Shown in pieces: positions 45,481 through 58,150 of a DNA stretch of 64,000 nt. This stretch comes from Hydractinia symbiolongicarpus (taxonomy: Eukaryota > Cnidaria > Hydrozoa > Anthoathecata > Hydractiniidae), in NCBI RefSeq assembly GCF_029227915.1, contig NC_079878.1, forward strand, positions 25,013,501 to 25,077,500, written 5' to 3'. Each line of letters begins with the position of its first letter. Position 1 is the stretch's first letter. The position numbers and the translations under genes are program-made. The notes under the pieces were generated by a model. It worked only from the letters and a program-made list of their open reading frames with translations, was not told the DNA's origin and did not search any database.

Positions 45481-47261
45481 ATAGGTAGCTATATATTTTT
45501 TTTTAATTTTAATCTTTCACCTATACTGTATCTCCATTCACCTAAAGCCACTGGTTTTTCTTGAATTCTGTCTGTCTGTCTTATTATTTCCTCGTATTTC
45601 CTGTCCATCTTATAGTGCCGTTCTAACAAATGCAATTTTCTTACAAAATTTTTCTTTGATAAAAATACAATACCTTGGGAAACCAATAGAGTTCTGTTTT
45701 ATAAAATTTTATTAAAATGATGTTTGAAGGTACATCTCAGTATATCTTGTATGTGAATACAACTTAAATAACAAAAATTAATGTGAAAAAGCAAAAGAAA
45801 ATTTTTACGTTATTTCGTAACTTTAATTTCTCTCTTCCTAGACATGTAATTTTTAAGTATTCACAGGTTTATGGTTGATTATTTCTCGCATTTTGATTGC
45901 AGTGCGTTATGAATCGTGTAATTTTTCACACGATCCGCATATATTATCTTGCACTAATTTTATTGACTGATGAACCATGCCTGCAACTGAGCAATAATCT
46001 ACCGAGCATACAATGATTTTATTCGGTTTATATTATGAGCTAGTTATTCGCCTCAAGGCTCGTGAAATATGTCAAGGGAAACATAAAAACACTCAAGAAA
46101 TACTTTTCGAATTTCTTTTTCCGGCTCTGTGCTTTGAGTACTACATATAACATATTCTCTGTAAAATATTTGTAAACCTTAAACATTAAACATTTTAAAT
46201 TTACTCTGCGTTTATTTGTAATTATTAATTTGTGTATTCACAGCCAGCCACAGAAACGTATGTGTTATATAATTTTGTTCGACAAGTGTCTCTGCCTGTC
46301 AGGTGTGAGGGCTTGTTGCGTGTTTTTGATATGAGGATGCAACGAAAAAAATAAGCAAACACTCGTGTGTTACAACTAAGCTTCGCGCGTAAGTGCTTTC
46401 TTAGTTGTTTCATTATTTTTCATACATGAAATTCACTTTTTCACAGAGTATTTATTTGTGTATTTTTATTTCAGGGAAACAACTTTCAGGTAATAACAAT
46501 GCGATTCGATCATAAAGCATTTAACTCAAAATTACTACAATCGAAAACATCATTATGAACGTAGAAACCCCTGACTAAGCAATATTTCTTACTTCATGTA
46601 ACCAGGCGAGAAGGTTGCACGAAATAGCGATGCGAAAGAGGAATACGACTGGCGAGTACTCACGTGGCTTTATTTCATTATTAGGTAGATGACGAAATAT
46701 TGGTACCTAGAACTTTACAGTACCGTAGTTCCCATCGTCCAGGTTCATAATATTTTTTTGTGTTGCAGTATTTAGTCTCAAGTACTTCTTTCACTTTTCT
46801 TTTAAAATTGTTGCAAGCGTGCAAGGTGTTGACAGATGTCCAATTTATTGTACCATGTCATTACGCACATGATTCGACAAAACCGGACTGTCAAATTGGC
46901 TTGTTCCTACAGTTTTTATGTGTTGTTTGATTCTCAAAGGGGTTTTCAATTTGGTTCCACCGATGTACGGCGGACCACAAGAACAAACCCATTTGTTCTG
47001 ATTCAAATTGGATGGAAGCTTTGGTGTCTAGATCATAGGATTTAATTGAAATTTTTACCGAATTAAAAACTGCTTTAGCACGAAATTTTTTGATAATTTT
47101 TTCAAATGCTTACCTAAATTAGAAAACTAGATGGGGCTACAAGTAACTCTGTGACCCGGTGTTGAACGGCACATTTAGCGCCTAATAAAAACGTACATCT
47201 GGATGGAGCGTTTAGTATAGCTACACAGTATGTCGTAAATCAAGTGAAGCGCGCACAACAT
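45481..47261. other. No gene seen
   Basis: AT-rich intergenic DNA without recognisable coding blocks or repeat ends. Confidence 0.4.
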
Positions 47262-47615
47262 TGTAGTATTTCGGGTGTTTTATGTTTGTGAATACAACCG
47301 GCTAAAATGTCAATCCTGTTTTCATGCTAAACTCTAAGCAAAAAGGAAATATTCGCATTTTTATAGTCTCATTTCCATAGCCTATGTGTAGGATCTAACC
47401 AACCAACCCAAGGTTTTTACCCTTTAGAGTGTTTGTGAAACTTGGTAGTATATTTTTTAATTACAATCGCCAAAAATGTCTATCCTATTTTTGTACTGAA
47501 CTTTAAGGGAAAAGAAAAAATTCGAATTTTTTTAGTCTCTGGCATGAACCGGCCAGGGCTTGAACCCAGGACATTCCACATCCGAAGAAAACGCTCCGTC
47601 ACAAGGCTGCCAGTT
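47262..47615 (-). repeat. tRNA-derived SINE with duplicated tail
   Basis: On the minus strand an A-box-like TGGCAGCCTTG (47612-47602) and a B box GGTTCAAGCCC (47566-47556) are spaced as in tRNA genes. The following about 115 bp (47545-47428) recurs with changes at about 47390-47265. No CCA-ready acceptor stem was seen, so this is a SINE, not a tRNA gene. Confidence 0.55.
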
Positions 47616-50339
47616 AGCAAACGTTGCATCGCTTATCCTTTAAGATCTAACCAACCTTGGTGGTGTGATATGTATGTCTTTCATAGGAACAGTGTTTATA
47701 TTTGCTTGTGGAACGAACTTCCTCTATTGCGATACATCACGTCCGGAATTATAGTAGCATTCTAATATTAGTAAAATTGAAAATATAATGTACTTTGGCC
47801 AAACTAAAGAGGAAAAAGTAGGACCATGCTAGCTCGCTAATTGTTCTGATGCAGTTACGGAACTCGGTAGATTACAGAAAAAAGAAAGAAAATAAATTTT
47901 TTTTAACATGCTGCGTAACTGAAGCAAAAACATACACCTTGAAAATAATTTTTCAAGATTTTAGATTCTTTAAGCCATCATACTTCAGGTTTTTGGTGGT
48001 GAATATGACCACCTGTTAACATATTGTTTGACGTCATGCTTATTGCTTTCCTTAGTGCACAAGAAAATTAGTGCGAATAATTAGTCACCCTGGTAACACA
48101 GCAGTTAATGTGTGACCGGAGTTTGCATGATGTGCAGCAAGTTGAGAAAAATATCCGAAGATCATTTTGATGATATAAATAAACGATTGTCAGCAATTCA
48201 AACGGAGGTTGAAACGGAATATATGCAATATCCGTCGCGTTATCCAGATTACATATTTAGTTTATAGTACGTTTGTAATTATCTTATTGGAAAAAATAGC
48301 CACTTCTAAATATACAAGGATACCTGCAAATCTTCTGAGTAGTTAATAACGACGTGAAGTGAAAACTTATGAGAAATTTGATTAATAATTAATGATTGCT
48401 TATGGTGTCCGATTTGCCTTAAAGAAATCTCTTGGTCCCAGAACTCTAACCAAGTTAATTCTTTTGCGTGTTGAAAAATCATTTTCTTGAATAGCTTAAT
48501 TGATCTATTATATTGTCGTGGTTTATTTATTCTAAATCGTAACCCGCATAGCACAAACGCATTTATGAAACCATCTGGTACCATTAATTTTGCATTTAAC
48601 TTTAAATAGATAATGTTCACAGAGTATCCTTAAATCGTCAATATCCTTTTCATAACTACTAACTCATGCACCCTAATATTTAAAATCATAGGCGTTTTTT
48701 ACCTGTTGGAGATTTTTGTGGAGAAGGCTCACAGGTCGGTCTTGATTAAAGGACATAAATTACTTGCAATAATTGCCAGACCTACCAATGTAGCAGTATC
48801 CTCAACACCTCTTGCAGCTTTGCACATGTTTGATGTCGTTTGAAAGCGAGGCAATATCGTTAGCAAAAAGTAATTCACTCACAACATTAACTGCGTGTTT
48901 ACTACTCTTTCGTCATTCAAGTGATAATTTTAGGTTGTCTTTACATTTTAATAGCAACTATCATAAAAAAAATTATGAATAGGTTTGGGCGCTACCTTGT
49001 CGATGTCTATCACCTCGGTTTCGCCATCGAGAGAAATAAATAATGCGTGCCTAGGTTTTCTGATATATCTCGAAAGGCTGTTAATATTTTTTCTTTAGAA
49101 GCAATCTATTTGTAAATTAAAGTATTATTTCGCCTAAATCACATGATTTTAATATCTGAGGTAGTATGAAATTGAATCTTTGGGGAAGAAAACAGGTACA
49201 TCCCTGCGAAATCACTACTTAAGGCGATTGAAGCGCTTAATCTTTCAACTAATTATCTAGCATATATACTGACCTTTCCTATAAAACGCTTCTGTAAACA
49301 AAAACTATAATTTCACTTAATTCTTTTGAACCTCATTATGACTCTTTGTTTTCTGAAATCAATGTATCACGTGGCATCACATGAAGTTGCGAAAGCAAAA
49401 AAAATAACAATTGATTAAAAAAATGTTAATATTAACGAAGCGTTTCAAACAAGATGAAGTAATGGTACAATGGCATTAGTTGTTGAAAAAAGCTCTATAC
49501 TTTGATGATACTTTTCCCATTATTTTATCACGTCATTTGCAATGCTTTGCGCACTTGTTAACGCTATTAGCTAAAGGCTGTTTTGACACATATAGCTAGG
49601 GGGAAAAGGCATTAAGATCCCACAAAGTATTTTGGGTTTCGTAAACAGTTGTCAAATAAAGTTTAGTAGAATGAAACTTCAATTTAGTGTGAGTTTCAAG
49701 TAAAAAATTATATTTTGGTCACGTGAGTGATCTATGACTTTATTTTATTAGAATGGGTTAGGATTACTTTCTTATGACACATATAATTGTTTCACAAGAA
49801 TTATTTGCTTGTACTTGTATGTTTATTCAAAATGATGTAATTAATAAGGATAGCCAATAGTAGTACAAATTTTTAGATTTTATGGATGGAAGAAATTGGG
49901 TTTTCATCATTAAAAATGTGGGAAAATAATCGGCGAACTTTAATAGTTATAGACACTAAACAAATATATTGAAAGTATTATCCTAAAGCAGCCTTTAAAT
50001 TATCAGAATTTGTCTTAAAAGTCTTCTCATTAATTATTCATATCAGATTCTTGCGTGTACATGTGTATCAGATGTTAAATTTTTCTTTTGTTTTTGTAAC
50101 ATGGTTCCTTACTCAGGCGTTCTGCTGCGCAATAGTGATAGCTGTTTTACTGAAAACAGAAGCATCAAAAACTGAAAGAGAAGATTTTGATTCTAATTTG
50201 TCGCAGATATTTATTTCTCATCCCTTTCTTTGTACAGAGTACTTTTTACATTTCATAGAGCCTGAAAAGTTCTGTTTTTACATTTTGAATTCCTAAAAGG
50301 TGTTTCTTTCATCTCGTGGTTTTGAAACATGCAATTTTT
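47616..50339. other. No gene supported; one short ORF
   Basis: AT-rich. A 47-codon ORF at 48128-48271 (+), beginning MMCSKLRKISEDHFDDINKR, has protein-like composition but no recognised family or context. Confidence 0.35.
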
Positions 50340-50398
50340 CAAGTCATTAATATTTAATAAAACAAACTTCATTTGTTTTATTAAATATTAATGACTTG
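50340..50398. repeat. Perfect 27 bp hairpin
   Basis: Arms 50340-50366 and 50372-50398 are exact reverse complements (left arm starts CAAGTCATTAATATTTAATA) with a 5 nt loop CTTCA. No flanking target duplication was seen. It stands alone in non-coding DNA. Confidence 0.9.
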
Positions 50399-51368
50399 TC
50401 AAACAAAATCTGATAATGTAAAAACTGCTAGTTAATAATCTATTGCAAATGACCTTGCCTCTCTCGAAAAGTTGTGAAAAAGAAAAAAGATTTATGTCAG
50501 GAAAATTTAATAGTTATCATTAATTATATAATCTAAAAAATCTGGTCTGTAAATTACACATATTTGAGTCTGCAAAATAGACGTGCTAAGAATAAGTCTA
50601 AATAGTAAATAAATAATAATTACAGCAAATAAAGTGTAGTGAGTAAAAATTTTAGTTTAAATTTTTTACAAAAATTTCTGATTATATCCACTGTCAACGA
50701 ACTGGCCATCCCACAAAGCATAAAATTTTAAAATAAGAATTTTTTTACCGTGCTATGTCATAAAATACTAGGATAAGTCACAAAAATTAAGACCGTTTAA
50801 ATGATGTCGAAAGTTAGTAAAAAAAGGAGGCTGGTATACCCCCCCCTGATTGATTATAAGGTTATAGACTTCCCAAATATTTCCCTAAGGCATTTTAACA
50901 GTTACCTTTGCCAGTGCCCTCCACGAGTCCTCTTTGGAAATGCAACAAAAGTGTAATTACCTTGCCATCAGATAAAAGCAATTATTGTAACAAAGCAAAA
51001 AAAAAAAAAACAGATATGGGTGATTGCAATGTAATATAACGACGAAATGTATAAAGTTGCTTAACGGTCGATGACGATGTCCAGGACGGTGAGGATGACG
51101 AGGAAGGAAAAGTACGTAAGATAAAAAAGTGTTGATGACCGTTTAAAAATCATAACAAACAGTGTTGTTAATTATATGTCGCTCAGCTGTGGAATTCTTT
51201 GTTTTTGTTTTAATTATTTCTATAATTTTCTTAATTTTTTTTGGCGATTTTAATGGTAAATTGGAAAAAATCACCAAGTTAAGGTGATTAATACTTTCGA
51301 ACCCTTAAAATTCAAATTAATTAATAATAAACAATAAGAGTGAAGTTTAATTTCGTGCAGTTTGTTAT
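50399..51368. other. No gene seen
   Basis: AT-rich sequence downstream of the lectin gene's stop. Presumably includes its 3' UTR next to 51368. Confidence 0.4.
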
Positions 51369-52367
51369 TTATAAAAAGTACCCGAATACCTCAACTTCAC
51401 ACAAATGAAGAGGTTCTGTATTATGTTGCACAAGTCGAAAAATACCACCAACGACACGTTGATCGCATTTTTGATCAAATGGTGTCGTACCAAGTTGTTC
51501 GATAGACGCACACAAATTCCAGGAATCTTGATTAGCAAACCTCACCAGCAGTTTCAAATTATTTGCTTTTAAATGACAACAGTTATCAGTACGAGGATAT
51601 AGAACAACATTCGTTATTACAGCATTCTGAAGAAGTACGACTTCCCACCAAGGGGATGATTCCTTTTTACCAAGTGTGTGAAAACACGATCTGTCGTTGA
51701 ACTTACCACTTGTATTTCCATCCACTCCAAGTGGTGCGTCTGTACTGAAACTGAAAGGGAGAACGCTTGATTGTCTTGCTGGTTTTCCACGCGAAAGATT
51801 AATTGAGGCTAAATATACAAATTTGAATGTCTGTTCATACTTAATGGAGAATGCGAATAAAATCATAGGTTTTTTATATTGACCTGTACAAGTAATTTAC
51901 AAATACAGAAATAAAATCTACCCGGTTGATGTCCGTTTTCCAAATAACTCGAAGGCTAAAAAATCAATCAAGAAATAAAAAGAAGCCGGAGGAGGAGAAG
52001 AGGATTACCTTTTGGATTAATGTTGTTACTGAAAACTTACATCTTTTACTGCGGAATAAACTTCTGCTGCTTTTTCTTTATCCTCGTTTTCTTCGCCATC
52101 TGTGTTTCCAGCAACAATAACGCAGTAGCATTTTCCGTCCTTATAATCAACATCCAAATTTTTCAATCGACATTTTTGAACGCATGTTAGCAGTGAAGGA
52201 GAAGAAGAAATCTCTGTTATCGTCTTGTATTTTGAACTTTCGTGTGACTTTACGTAATATATGCAATTATACCATTTAGCCATGTTAATCGCGACAAAAA
52301 AACTTGACCAAAAATTTAAGCTTGTCATGTTCAAATAACGAACCGTGTGTGACAAACTGTACAGCAA
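51369..52367 (-). CDS. F-type lectin (fucolectin/discoidin-fold) domain protein with PAN-like N-terminus, 3 exons
   Basis: Exons on the minus strand: 52367-52041, 51955-51922, 51808-51369, 801 nt in total, 266 aa plus TAA. Phases join cleanly at GT-AG introns. Exon 1 contains a likely signal sequence if the internal Met of MTSLNFWSSFFVAI is used. It is followed by TCVQKCRLKN...DGKCYCV, which resembles a half PAN/apple module. Exon 3 encodes INLSRGKPARQSS, VDGNTSG, SCFHT, PWWEVVLL and LCEVEVFGY: the N-A-(x)-G-K-P-A-x-Q-S-S start, acidic metal-binding GVDGN loop and EVEV-G end of F-type lectins, a family that often binds fucose. Probably secreted, in recognition of sugars on cells or microbes (inference). 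The start codon is uncertain. Confidence 0.8.
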
Positions 52368-54029
52368 TATGAAAGCCGTACTAGAATCACGTACACGACT
52401 TATTATCTAACTCATGAGATTCATAAATGTATAAAATATGAATTTTATTTTATTATACATATATACTTTTTATAGATATATATTCTAGATATTTAAGCCT
52501 TCTCCAGTCATCAATTTATGTGGGAGCGCTGTTTGAAACATGACACGAAGTCTCTCGTTATTATATACCACAAGTTCATTGATGAAGTTTCTTTAATAAA
52601 TAATAAATTTTTGAATGCGTACGTATTTTCAATCACTTTTAAGAAAATGTTTCGATCAAGAAAAGCTCATAAAACTTTAATAATTTCGTAAAATTAGGCG
52701 CATGTATGAGCTCGTTTAGAAAAATTTATTATCGTTGTTCGGCAAAGTACACCAACGTAATTTTCTTAAAACAAATTATAGGTGAGACACTGAAAAAATA
52801 ATGTAAAAAAATGCCAATAATAAGTATTTTGTTTTGGGGCACGTAGAATACTTCAAAGATAAACAACGCTATACAAGCTCAAAAAGACCGATAATTGTAT
52901 CTTTGAACTCTTCTGTAGCATGCCATAGCTAGGTACCCTTAAAATAATTCCTATCAAAAGGTATGATCTAACCAATAAAGGCCAAAAAATGCACAGGTTC
53001 CTTTTATTAGGCATTTTGAGGGCTTGTACACTCTGACAATTTTTTTTCGATTTGCTGTTCTGTAGTAACACTCCCTTGTTAAGGGTGCTCCGTATGTAAA
53101 ATGTGTTCGATGTTTTCCCTCACAGACTTTATCAAATAGGTTTTATGGTATTATTTCATCTTATCTATATTTTTTGTGATCAGCCGTGCGGACAATTTTC
53201 TTTTCTTTCTGTCAACTCGCTTAATTTGCGTCGCTGTATATTTGCAAACAGTAGTATTATGAGGAAACAAAATTAAAATACCCATTAACCCTGTTTGTGC
53301 ACACAACAGGAGAAAATAAATACCATAAGAGACGTAAAAGTATAAAAAATTCCCTAATAACCTGTGAAGAGGAACACCATGAAGTGTCAAATAGACAAGT
53401 AGAAAGATCTGAGAGAATGAAAAATCATAAAAGAAATCTTAAAATAGAAATTTTTAACTACGGAGTTTTTTTATTTGTTTATTTTAGTCCTGAATAATGA
53501 AACTCTACCGAAAAGGCTCTCAGCAAATTTATAAAGTGAGATAATTGATTTGGGTAAATTAGTTAAAAATAATTTTGATTGCTTTGTCATTTGTGACAGC
53601 CACATTTGTCCATACGTAGCCTGGAATAAACCTGCTTGCATTCTTGCATTTTGATTGTCTGAAAGACGATATCTAATTTCGAATAATAATTATCAGTTTT
53701 CTTATTTGCCGCCACATTTTCCACTGGCCAATCAAATAACTATTTTATCTGGCTGTGAAATTATCCCGGAGGTCGATTTTCTCTTCTGTTGGTGAAATAA
53801 GGGTACTCAATCTACAAGTTATATTTTGTTGTTTAATGGAGTTATAGGGTCGATTAAGTGTGTTGTACTTTGGACTTGTTACATATTATTCAAATCGGGG
53901 TATTATTAATTTTTGTTCCTGCTCTGCGCAAAAAGCAGTCACCCATTCTGCCGTGAAACACGGGTATTCCATGGTTGTAAGGTAATCTGCTACATAAATA
54001 ACAAGTAGAATAAGATAGCCCGTTGTATA
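52368..54029. other. No gene seen
   Basis: AT-rich sequence, including the presumed promoter side of the lectin gene. No coding blocks recognised. Confidence 0.4.
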
Positions 54030-55214
54030 TTAATGTAAATTCAAACCACCCAGAATCAATACTGAAAACATTCCATCATCAATGTCCAAGTTTGTAGTTA
54101 GCATGATCCTTGCTCTAACCTTCAAAATCAACTGTCTAGCCAGACCACCTGTGTCTGTTTGTTTCCTGTTCAATGCTTCATCAATAACATGCGATGGTAC
54201 GTCATTTGGTACTTCATCGATGGCATTTATTTTACACAAAGAGCCATGTACACGTTGCAAAATGTCCTCATTGTGTTTTTGCACTGGCTGATTTTCTGCA
54301 AACAAATGTAGGGTAATAACTGGATAGTTAGAATCATTCTCGTCAATGAACCTTAAATTTCAAGATAATTTTTATCCTCAATGGTCAGGTTTTCAGTTCT
54401 TATGTTGTTCAACAGATCAATAAAAATCACCTTTCTGGCGCATAACTTTTGTAAGTTCTGCCAACTTGAAATTTGCCATAATTTCAATATGCTAACAAGA
54501 ACTCCATCGTTGGAGTAAACACGCTTTCCCATAACAGAAGGAATAGAACTGATATAGATCACCACATACTATAACGCCTTTATCAGCAAAAGGAATTCGG
54601 CATGGACCTCCAAATATTTCAATTAGTCGTTGATGGATATTTATAAAGAGAGTATTTGAAACCATGGAAATCTCATCAATGATAATAATACAAACTTTAG
54701 ATAACTTATTTCGTAAACGGGTTCGCATTTTGTAACTGAGAGGAAAATAACTGTATCCATGTATTCCGAAATAAAAATGAACTGTTGTACCTCCAATATT
54801 TACAGCTGCTACACCAGTTAGAGATACAAGACATACCTGCTGCTTTTATGATCACCTTTGTAAATTAATAACTTAGTGAGTGACTTGTATATTGTTTTGA
54901 TCAGGTACGATTTTCCACATCCACCTTCACCAGTTAAGAATATAGACAAAGGTTCAACAACACTTGGTGAAATACAGTTTCAATTTTTTATAAATTTTCT
55001 TGCCCAAGAAAATACTGTATCGAATACTTCCCGTTGCTTTTCATTGAGAGATCTAATACTGTTGTTAATCTCTTCATCTGATACTACAATGGATACTACA
55101 AAGTGTTTCTTGGCAGAGCAGATGAATTGGCAGAAGTTGATTCTGTTTCATTCTCTGAATCAATTTCTTCTCTTGATACTAACTGGTCAACTTCTTCATT
55201 CTCCTGTTGTGCAA
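54030..55214 (-). pseudogene. PIF1-family helicase relic, Helitron type
   Basis: Minus-strand blocks in order: RSLNEKQREVFDTVFSWARK; PLSIFLTGEGGCGKSYLIK (Walker A, about 54910-54945); GVAAVNIGGTTVHF-type; KVCIIIIDEISMVSNTLF (Walker B, about 54680); a VCGDLYQ motif; IDLLNNIRTENLTIED; and KHNEDILQRVHGSLCKINA with QTDTGGLARQLILKVRARIM at the C-terminus. This is the PIF1 helicase order found at the C-terminus of Helitron Rep-helicase proteins. Frames change several times and stops occur, so it is dead. It is the only autonomous-type Helitron coding sequence in the window and may be related to the enzyme that moved the mini-Helitrons here. Confidence 0.75.
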
Positions 55215-55553
55215 ATGCATCCTGATTTGTATTCAAAATTTTATTGCCCAGGGACGTCTTGCGTTAACTGTTTTACGGAACGATGGAACGCGGAATTTAA
55301 TTGGCTATGCCCTCCAATCGATCTTGTTGGTGAAACTTTAACGCATATGAAAATTTGCAAAAGTAGCGGCGTGTTAATAGTACCTGAGTGGAAAACGGCA
55401 TATTTTTGGCCGTTGCTAACACCAGACGGTAAAGTATTCTACGACTTCGTAAAGGATTGTTTGGTATTAGACCCTTACTTCATTAGCACAGAAAATTCGA
55501 TTTTTTCTGGATTTGTTAAATTTCGAACTCTAGCTTTATTAATAGCATTTTAG
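55215..55553 (+). pseudogene. C-terminal end of RT/RNase H ORF of a tyrosine-recombinase retrotransposon
   Basis: The frame encodes DLYSKFYCPGTSCVNCF, ERWNAEFNWLCPPIDLVGET, GVLIVPEWKTAYFWPLL and a final FRTLALLIAF-stop. The FNSxYxxPG / ENNWxxPP / TLIVPxWxSAxFWP pattern is that of the end of the RT-RNase H protein in DIRS/Ngaro-type elements. The 5' part of the ORF is missing; the open frame upstream of 55215 is antisense to the helicase relic. It lies 5' of, and on the same strand as, the recombinase at 56.1-57.2 kb. Confidence 0.6.
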
Positions 55554-55734
55554 TTTTTCGAAGTTCGTATTTTGTCGTTGTAAATACCTTGTATTTCATT
55601 GCAATTCATATTAAATTATAGCATTTTTACTTCTACACCTTTGAGTGAACACTCTGCAAAATTTGTGTCGCAGCAACAAGCTACGAAAACCACGTTTGAA
55701 GGTAATTGCCTGTTTTCCTATTACAAAACTTGAA

Positions 55735-56020
55735 CGGAGTTCAATAGATTGAAATAAGCGTCGTCTTTGTGTAATTGGCTGTCGTGTTACAACATGCTAG
55801 TGAGCAAAATGATACGTCCTCTTTGGACTGAATACCCTCTTTGGGTAGTTGGCTGTTTTTGTGTTACAACCACCGATGTAAGCTCATACGTCCTCTGGAC
55901 CGAAACCCTCTTTGGGTAGCCGGGCTGTTTTAGTGCTACAACAGCTGACACTTATACGTCCTCTTTAAGGCAGAAGACCCTCTTGGGGTAGCTGGGCTGT
56001 TTGCCAGTGCGACTCGATAC
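55735..56020. repeat. ~75 bp tandem repeats between RNase H end and recombinase
   Basis: Four diverged units, each with TACGTCCTCTTTGG, then ACCCTCTTTGGGTAG, then GGCTGTTTT and GTGTTACAAC. They lie exactly between the two coding parts of the tyrosine-recombinase element. Confidence 0.75.
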
Positions 56021-56109
56021 GTCTTTTTTAGACGAAATATAAATGTAAGCATTTCGTAATGTAATGTATATGTGACTAACTATTAACTTACCTGTGATAT
56101 TTCTTTAGG

Positions 56110-57194
56110 TAACGTTTTCCGGCAAGGCATATGGAAGACAGCAAAATCAATTGAAAACCCTCGTTTAAGCAATCTTTCTAGTTCTCTTCCAGAAGTGATC
56201 CAATCGGCGTTCGCTAAGTCTAAAAAAGTATAAACCTGCTTGGGAAAAGTGGGTCGGGTGGTCACAATCTATTAGCAAAGTTTGAAGCATACCAGCAGAT
56301 CCGTTTTTTGTGTGTCTTTATCTTAACGATTTGTTAAAAGAACAGTCTCCACATAGCGCGTTAACATCAGCATTTTGTAGCATTCGTTGGGGTCATATTT
56401 CAGCAGGAATAACTAATCCAACTGATCAAAAGTTTGTTAACTTATGTCTAGAAGGCGCTACAAGACAATCTTCGGAATCTTCAACCAAAAAGAAGAAGGA
56501 ACCTTTAACTCCAGAAATACTTACCAAAATAGTAAAACTATACGGGTATACTATCAAATTATTACATCTTAGATTTATAGTAATGTGTGTTTTGGGATTC
56601 GCAGGATTCCTAAGAATTGGAGAGTTAAAGGAACTAAAGGTAAAAGACATCCCGCAAAGCCATGAAGGTATTAAAATAAACGTTCTTCGATCTAAAACAG
56701 ATCAGCATCGAGAAGGTAATATTATATATACTAGCAAAACCAATTCTATTTCCTGTCCAATTTATTGGTTGAATAAGTACATCCTCATAGCGAAACTTGA
56801 ACCAGATTCGTACCTTATGTACAGACTTTCAAAAACTCGAAAAGGACATAAAGCCATAGGAAAATATCAGTTATCTTACAGCCGATTAAGAGACACATTC
56901 ATGGAATTTATAAAACCGATTACAAAAGAAGAAACAAAAGGTTTCGGTTTGCATTCATTGAGATCGGGCGGGGCAACAGCAGCCGACAATAATAACATTT
57001 CAGATAGATTAATTGGAACGCATGGGAGATGGGCTTCCTCCAGCAACAGAGATAAGAAAATAATTTACAAAGAGGTGGCAAGCCACCGCAATGATGAACT
57101 CAACCCGTTAGGTCTTTGGAAAAAAGCTAGAGGTTGCACTCCTCCAGAGAAAATGCCTCTAAAAGCACAATTCTACCTTTTTACAAGGAGTTAA
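56110..57194 (+). pseudogene. Tyrosine recombinase (phage-integrase fold) of a DIRS/Ngaro- or Crypton-like element
   Basis: From 56310 a clean 294-codon frame: SALTSAFCSIRWGHISAGI (N-terminal SAM-like part), FAGFLRIGELKEL (catalytic Arg), GLHSLRSGGATAAD (His-x-x-Arg), THGRWASSSNRD (His/Trp) and IIYKE (Tyr nucleophile). The R-H-R-H-Y set appears complete. Upstream, NVFRQGIWKTAKSIENPRLS and KPAWEKWVGWSQSIS belong to the same protein but are separated by a frameshift in an A run near 56225 and an in-frame TGA at 56283. Joins DNA circles to the genome by strand exchange. RNase H-like coding sequence upstream points to a YR retrotransposon rather than a Crypton. Confidence 0.8.
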
Positions 57195-57740
57195 TTAAAA
57201 AAATATAAAAAAATAAAAAGGACACAACACATTTAAAACGATGAACAGAACTTTAACCAAGGGCAGGTAGGTTTAGACCCATATTTCTCAACCTAAGTAC
57301 CCTGGATGTCTAGCTGGGTCACCTCGAAGAGGTCCGCGGACGGTCATCAGCAGAAACTTGATGCTGTGATACCAACAAATACCAAAAACGGATGTTTTTA
57401 TTCATTCTGTCCGAACAAGGAATAGGAAATGATAATACTTGTCTAATGACAAACGGTAGTTAAATGTAGAGGTCCAACCCTCTTAAGGTTTTGAAGCTTA
57501 GAAAATTCTCCCTTATTACAAGGATTTAGATTAAATAAACTATTAACCATAGCAGGACAACATTAGGAGCACAATACAAACATTTATAAAAAGAATAGAG
57601 ACAGCAACAAAAAAGGAATTCAAACCGAATCAAATAGGCACACATAAAGTAAAAAAATAAACAAAACTTATGGAAATTAAGATATCCTGAAACGGATAAA
57701 ATTTGAAATGATTCTTAAAGAATGTAAATTGAAGTATTCA
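57195..57740. other. No gene seen
   Basis: AT-rich DNA after the recombinase stop; includes the 3' part of that element if it is intact. No clear repeat end found. Confidence 0.35.
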
Positions 57741-58150
57741 ATTATCTGTGCGCCAGGACTTGTGAACCTGGCCGTAGCTATCCACATGTGTTACGGGTAC
57801 CCAACACTCGGCCTTACACAGATAGTTGTTACGGTGGGCCGGCCACAGGAGAGTACCAGCCTTTCCTAACAGAGGTGGTGTACGAAAAGGGTAGATAAAA
57901 AGGACAAGCAGAGTAGATTACAACCCCATAAGGCTACTTAAACAATGACTCAGGGCAGCAGGATCGTCAATCCTGTAGACAAAGCTTTGCCTCCGTACTG
58001 AACTGGGGTTGAAAGATTGTGGTAAAACTGACCAAACAAGGTTCAGCTGGGGTAAATAGAAACCGCTAGGGAACGATTCCCTCCCCTCTTTAATTCGTGC
58101 ATAGAAACAAGCTAATTTCTAGCGAAAAAAGTATGTAAGCCAAGGAATTG
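57741..58150 (-). repeat. 3' UTR, copy A, of the RT-USP retroelement family
   Basis: Shares blocks with 61335-61812: CCAGGACTTGTGAACCTGGC, CCACATGTGTTACGGG, CTGTAGACAAAG, CTGGGGT and AAACCGCTAGG. The CCAGG...CCTGG word can form a small stem-loop at the element's presumed 3' end (minus orientation). It directly follows the USP stop on the minus strand. Confidence 0.65.

Noticed and set aside
47541-47615. tRNA gene
   Set aside because: A and B boxes are present but no convincing acceptor or anticodon stems; better explained as a SINE head.
54876-55214. Plus-strand ORF start that appears to extend the RNase H fragment leftward
   Set aside because: This part is antisense to the PIF1 helicase Walker A region; only the part from about 55215 is protein-like on the plus strand.
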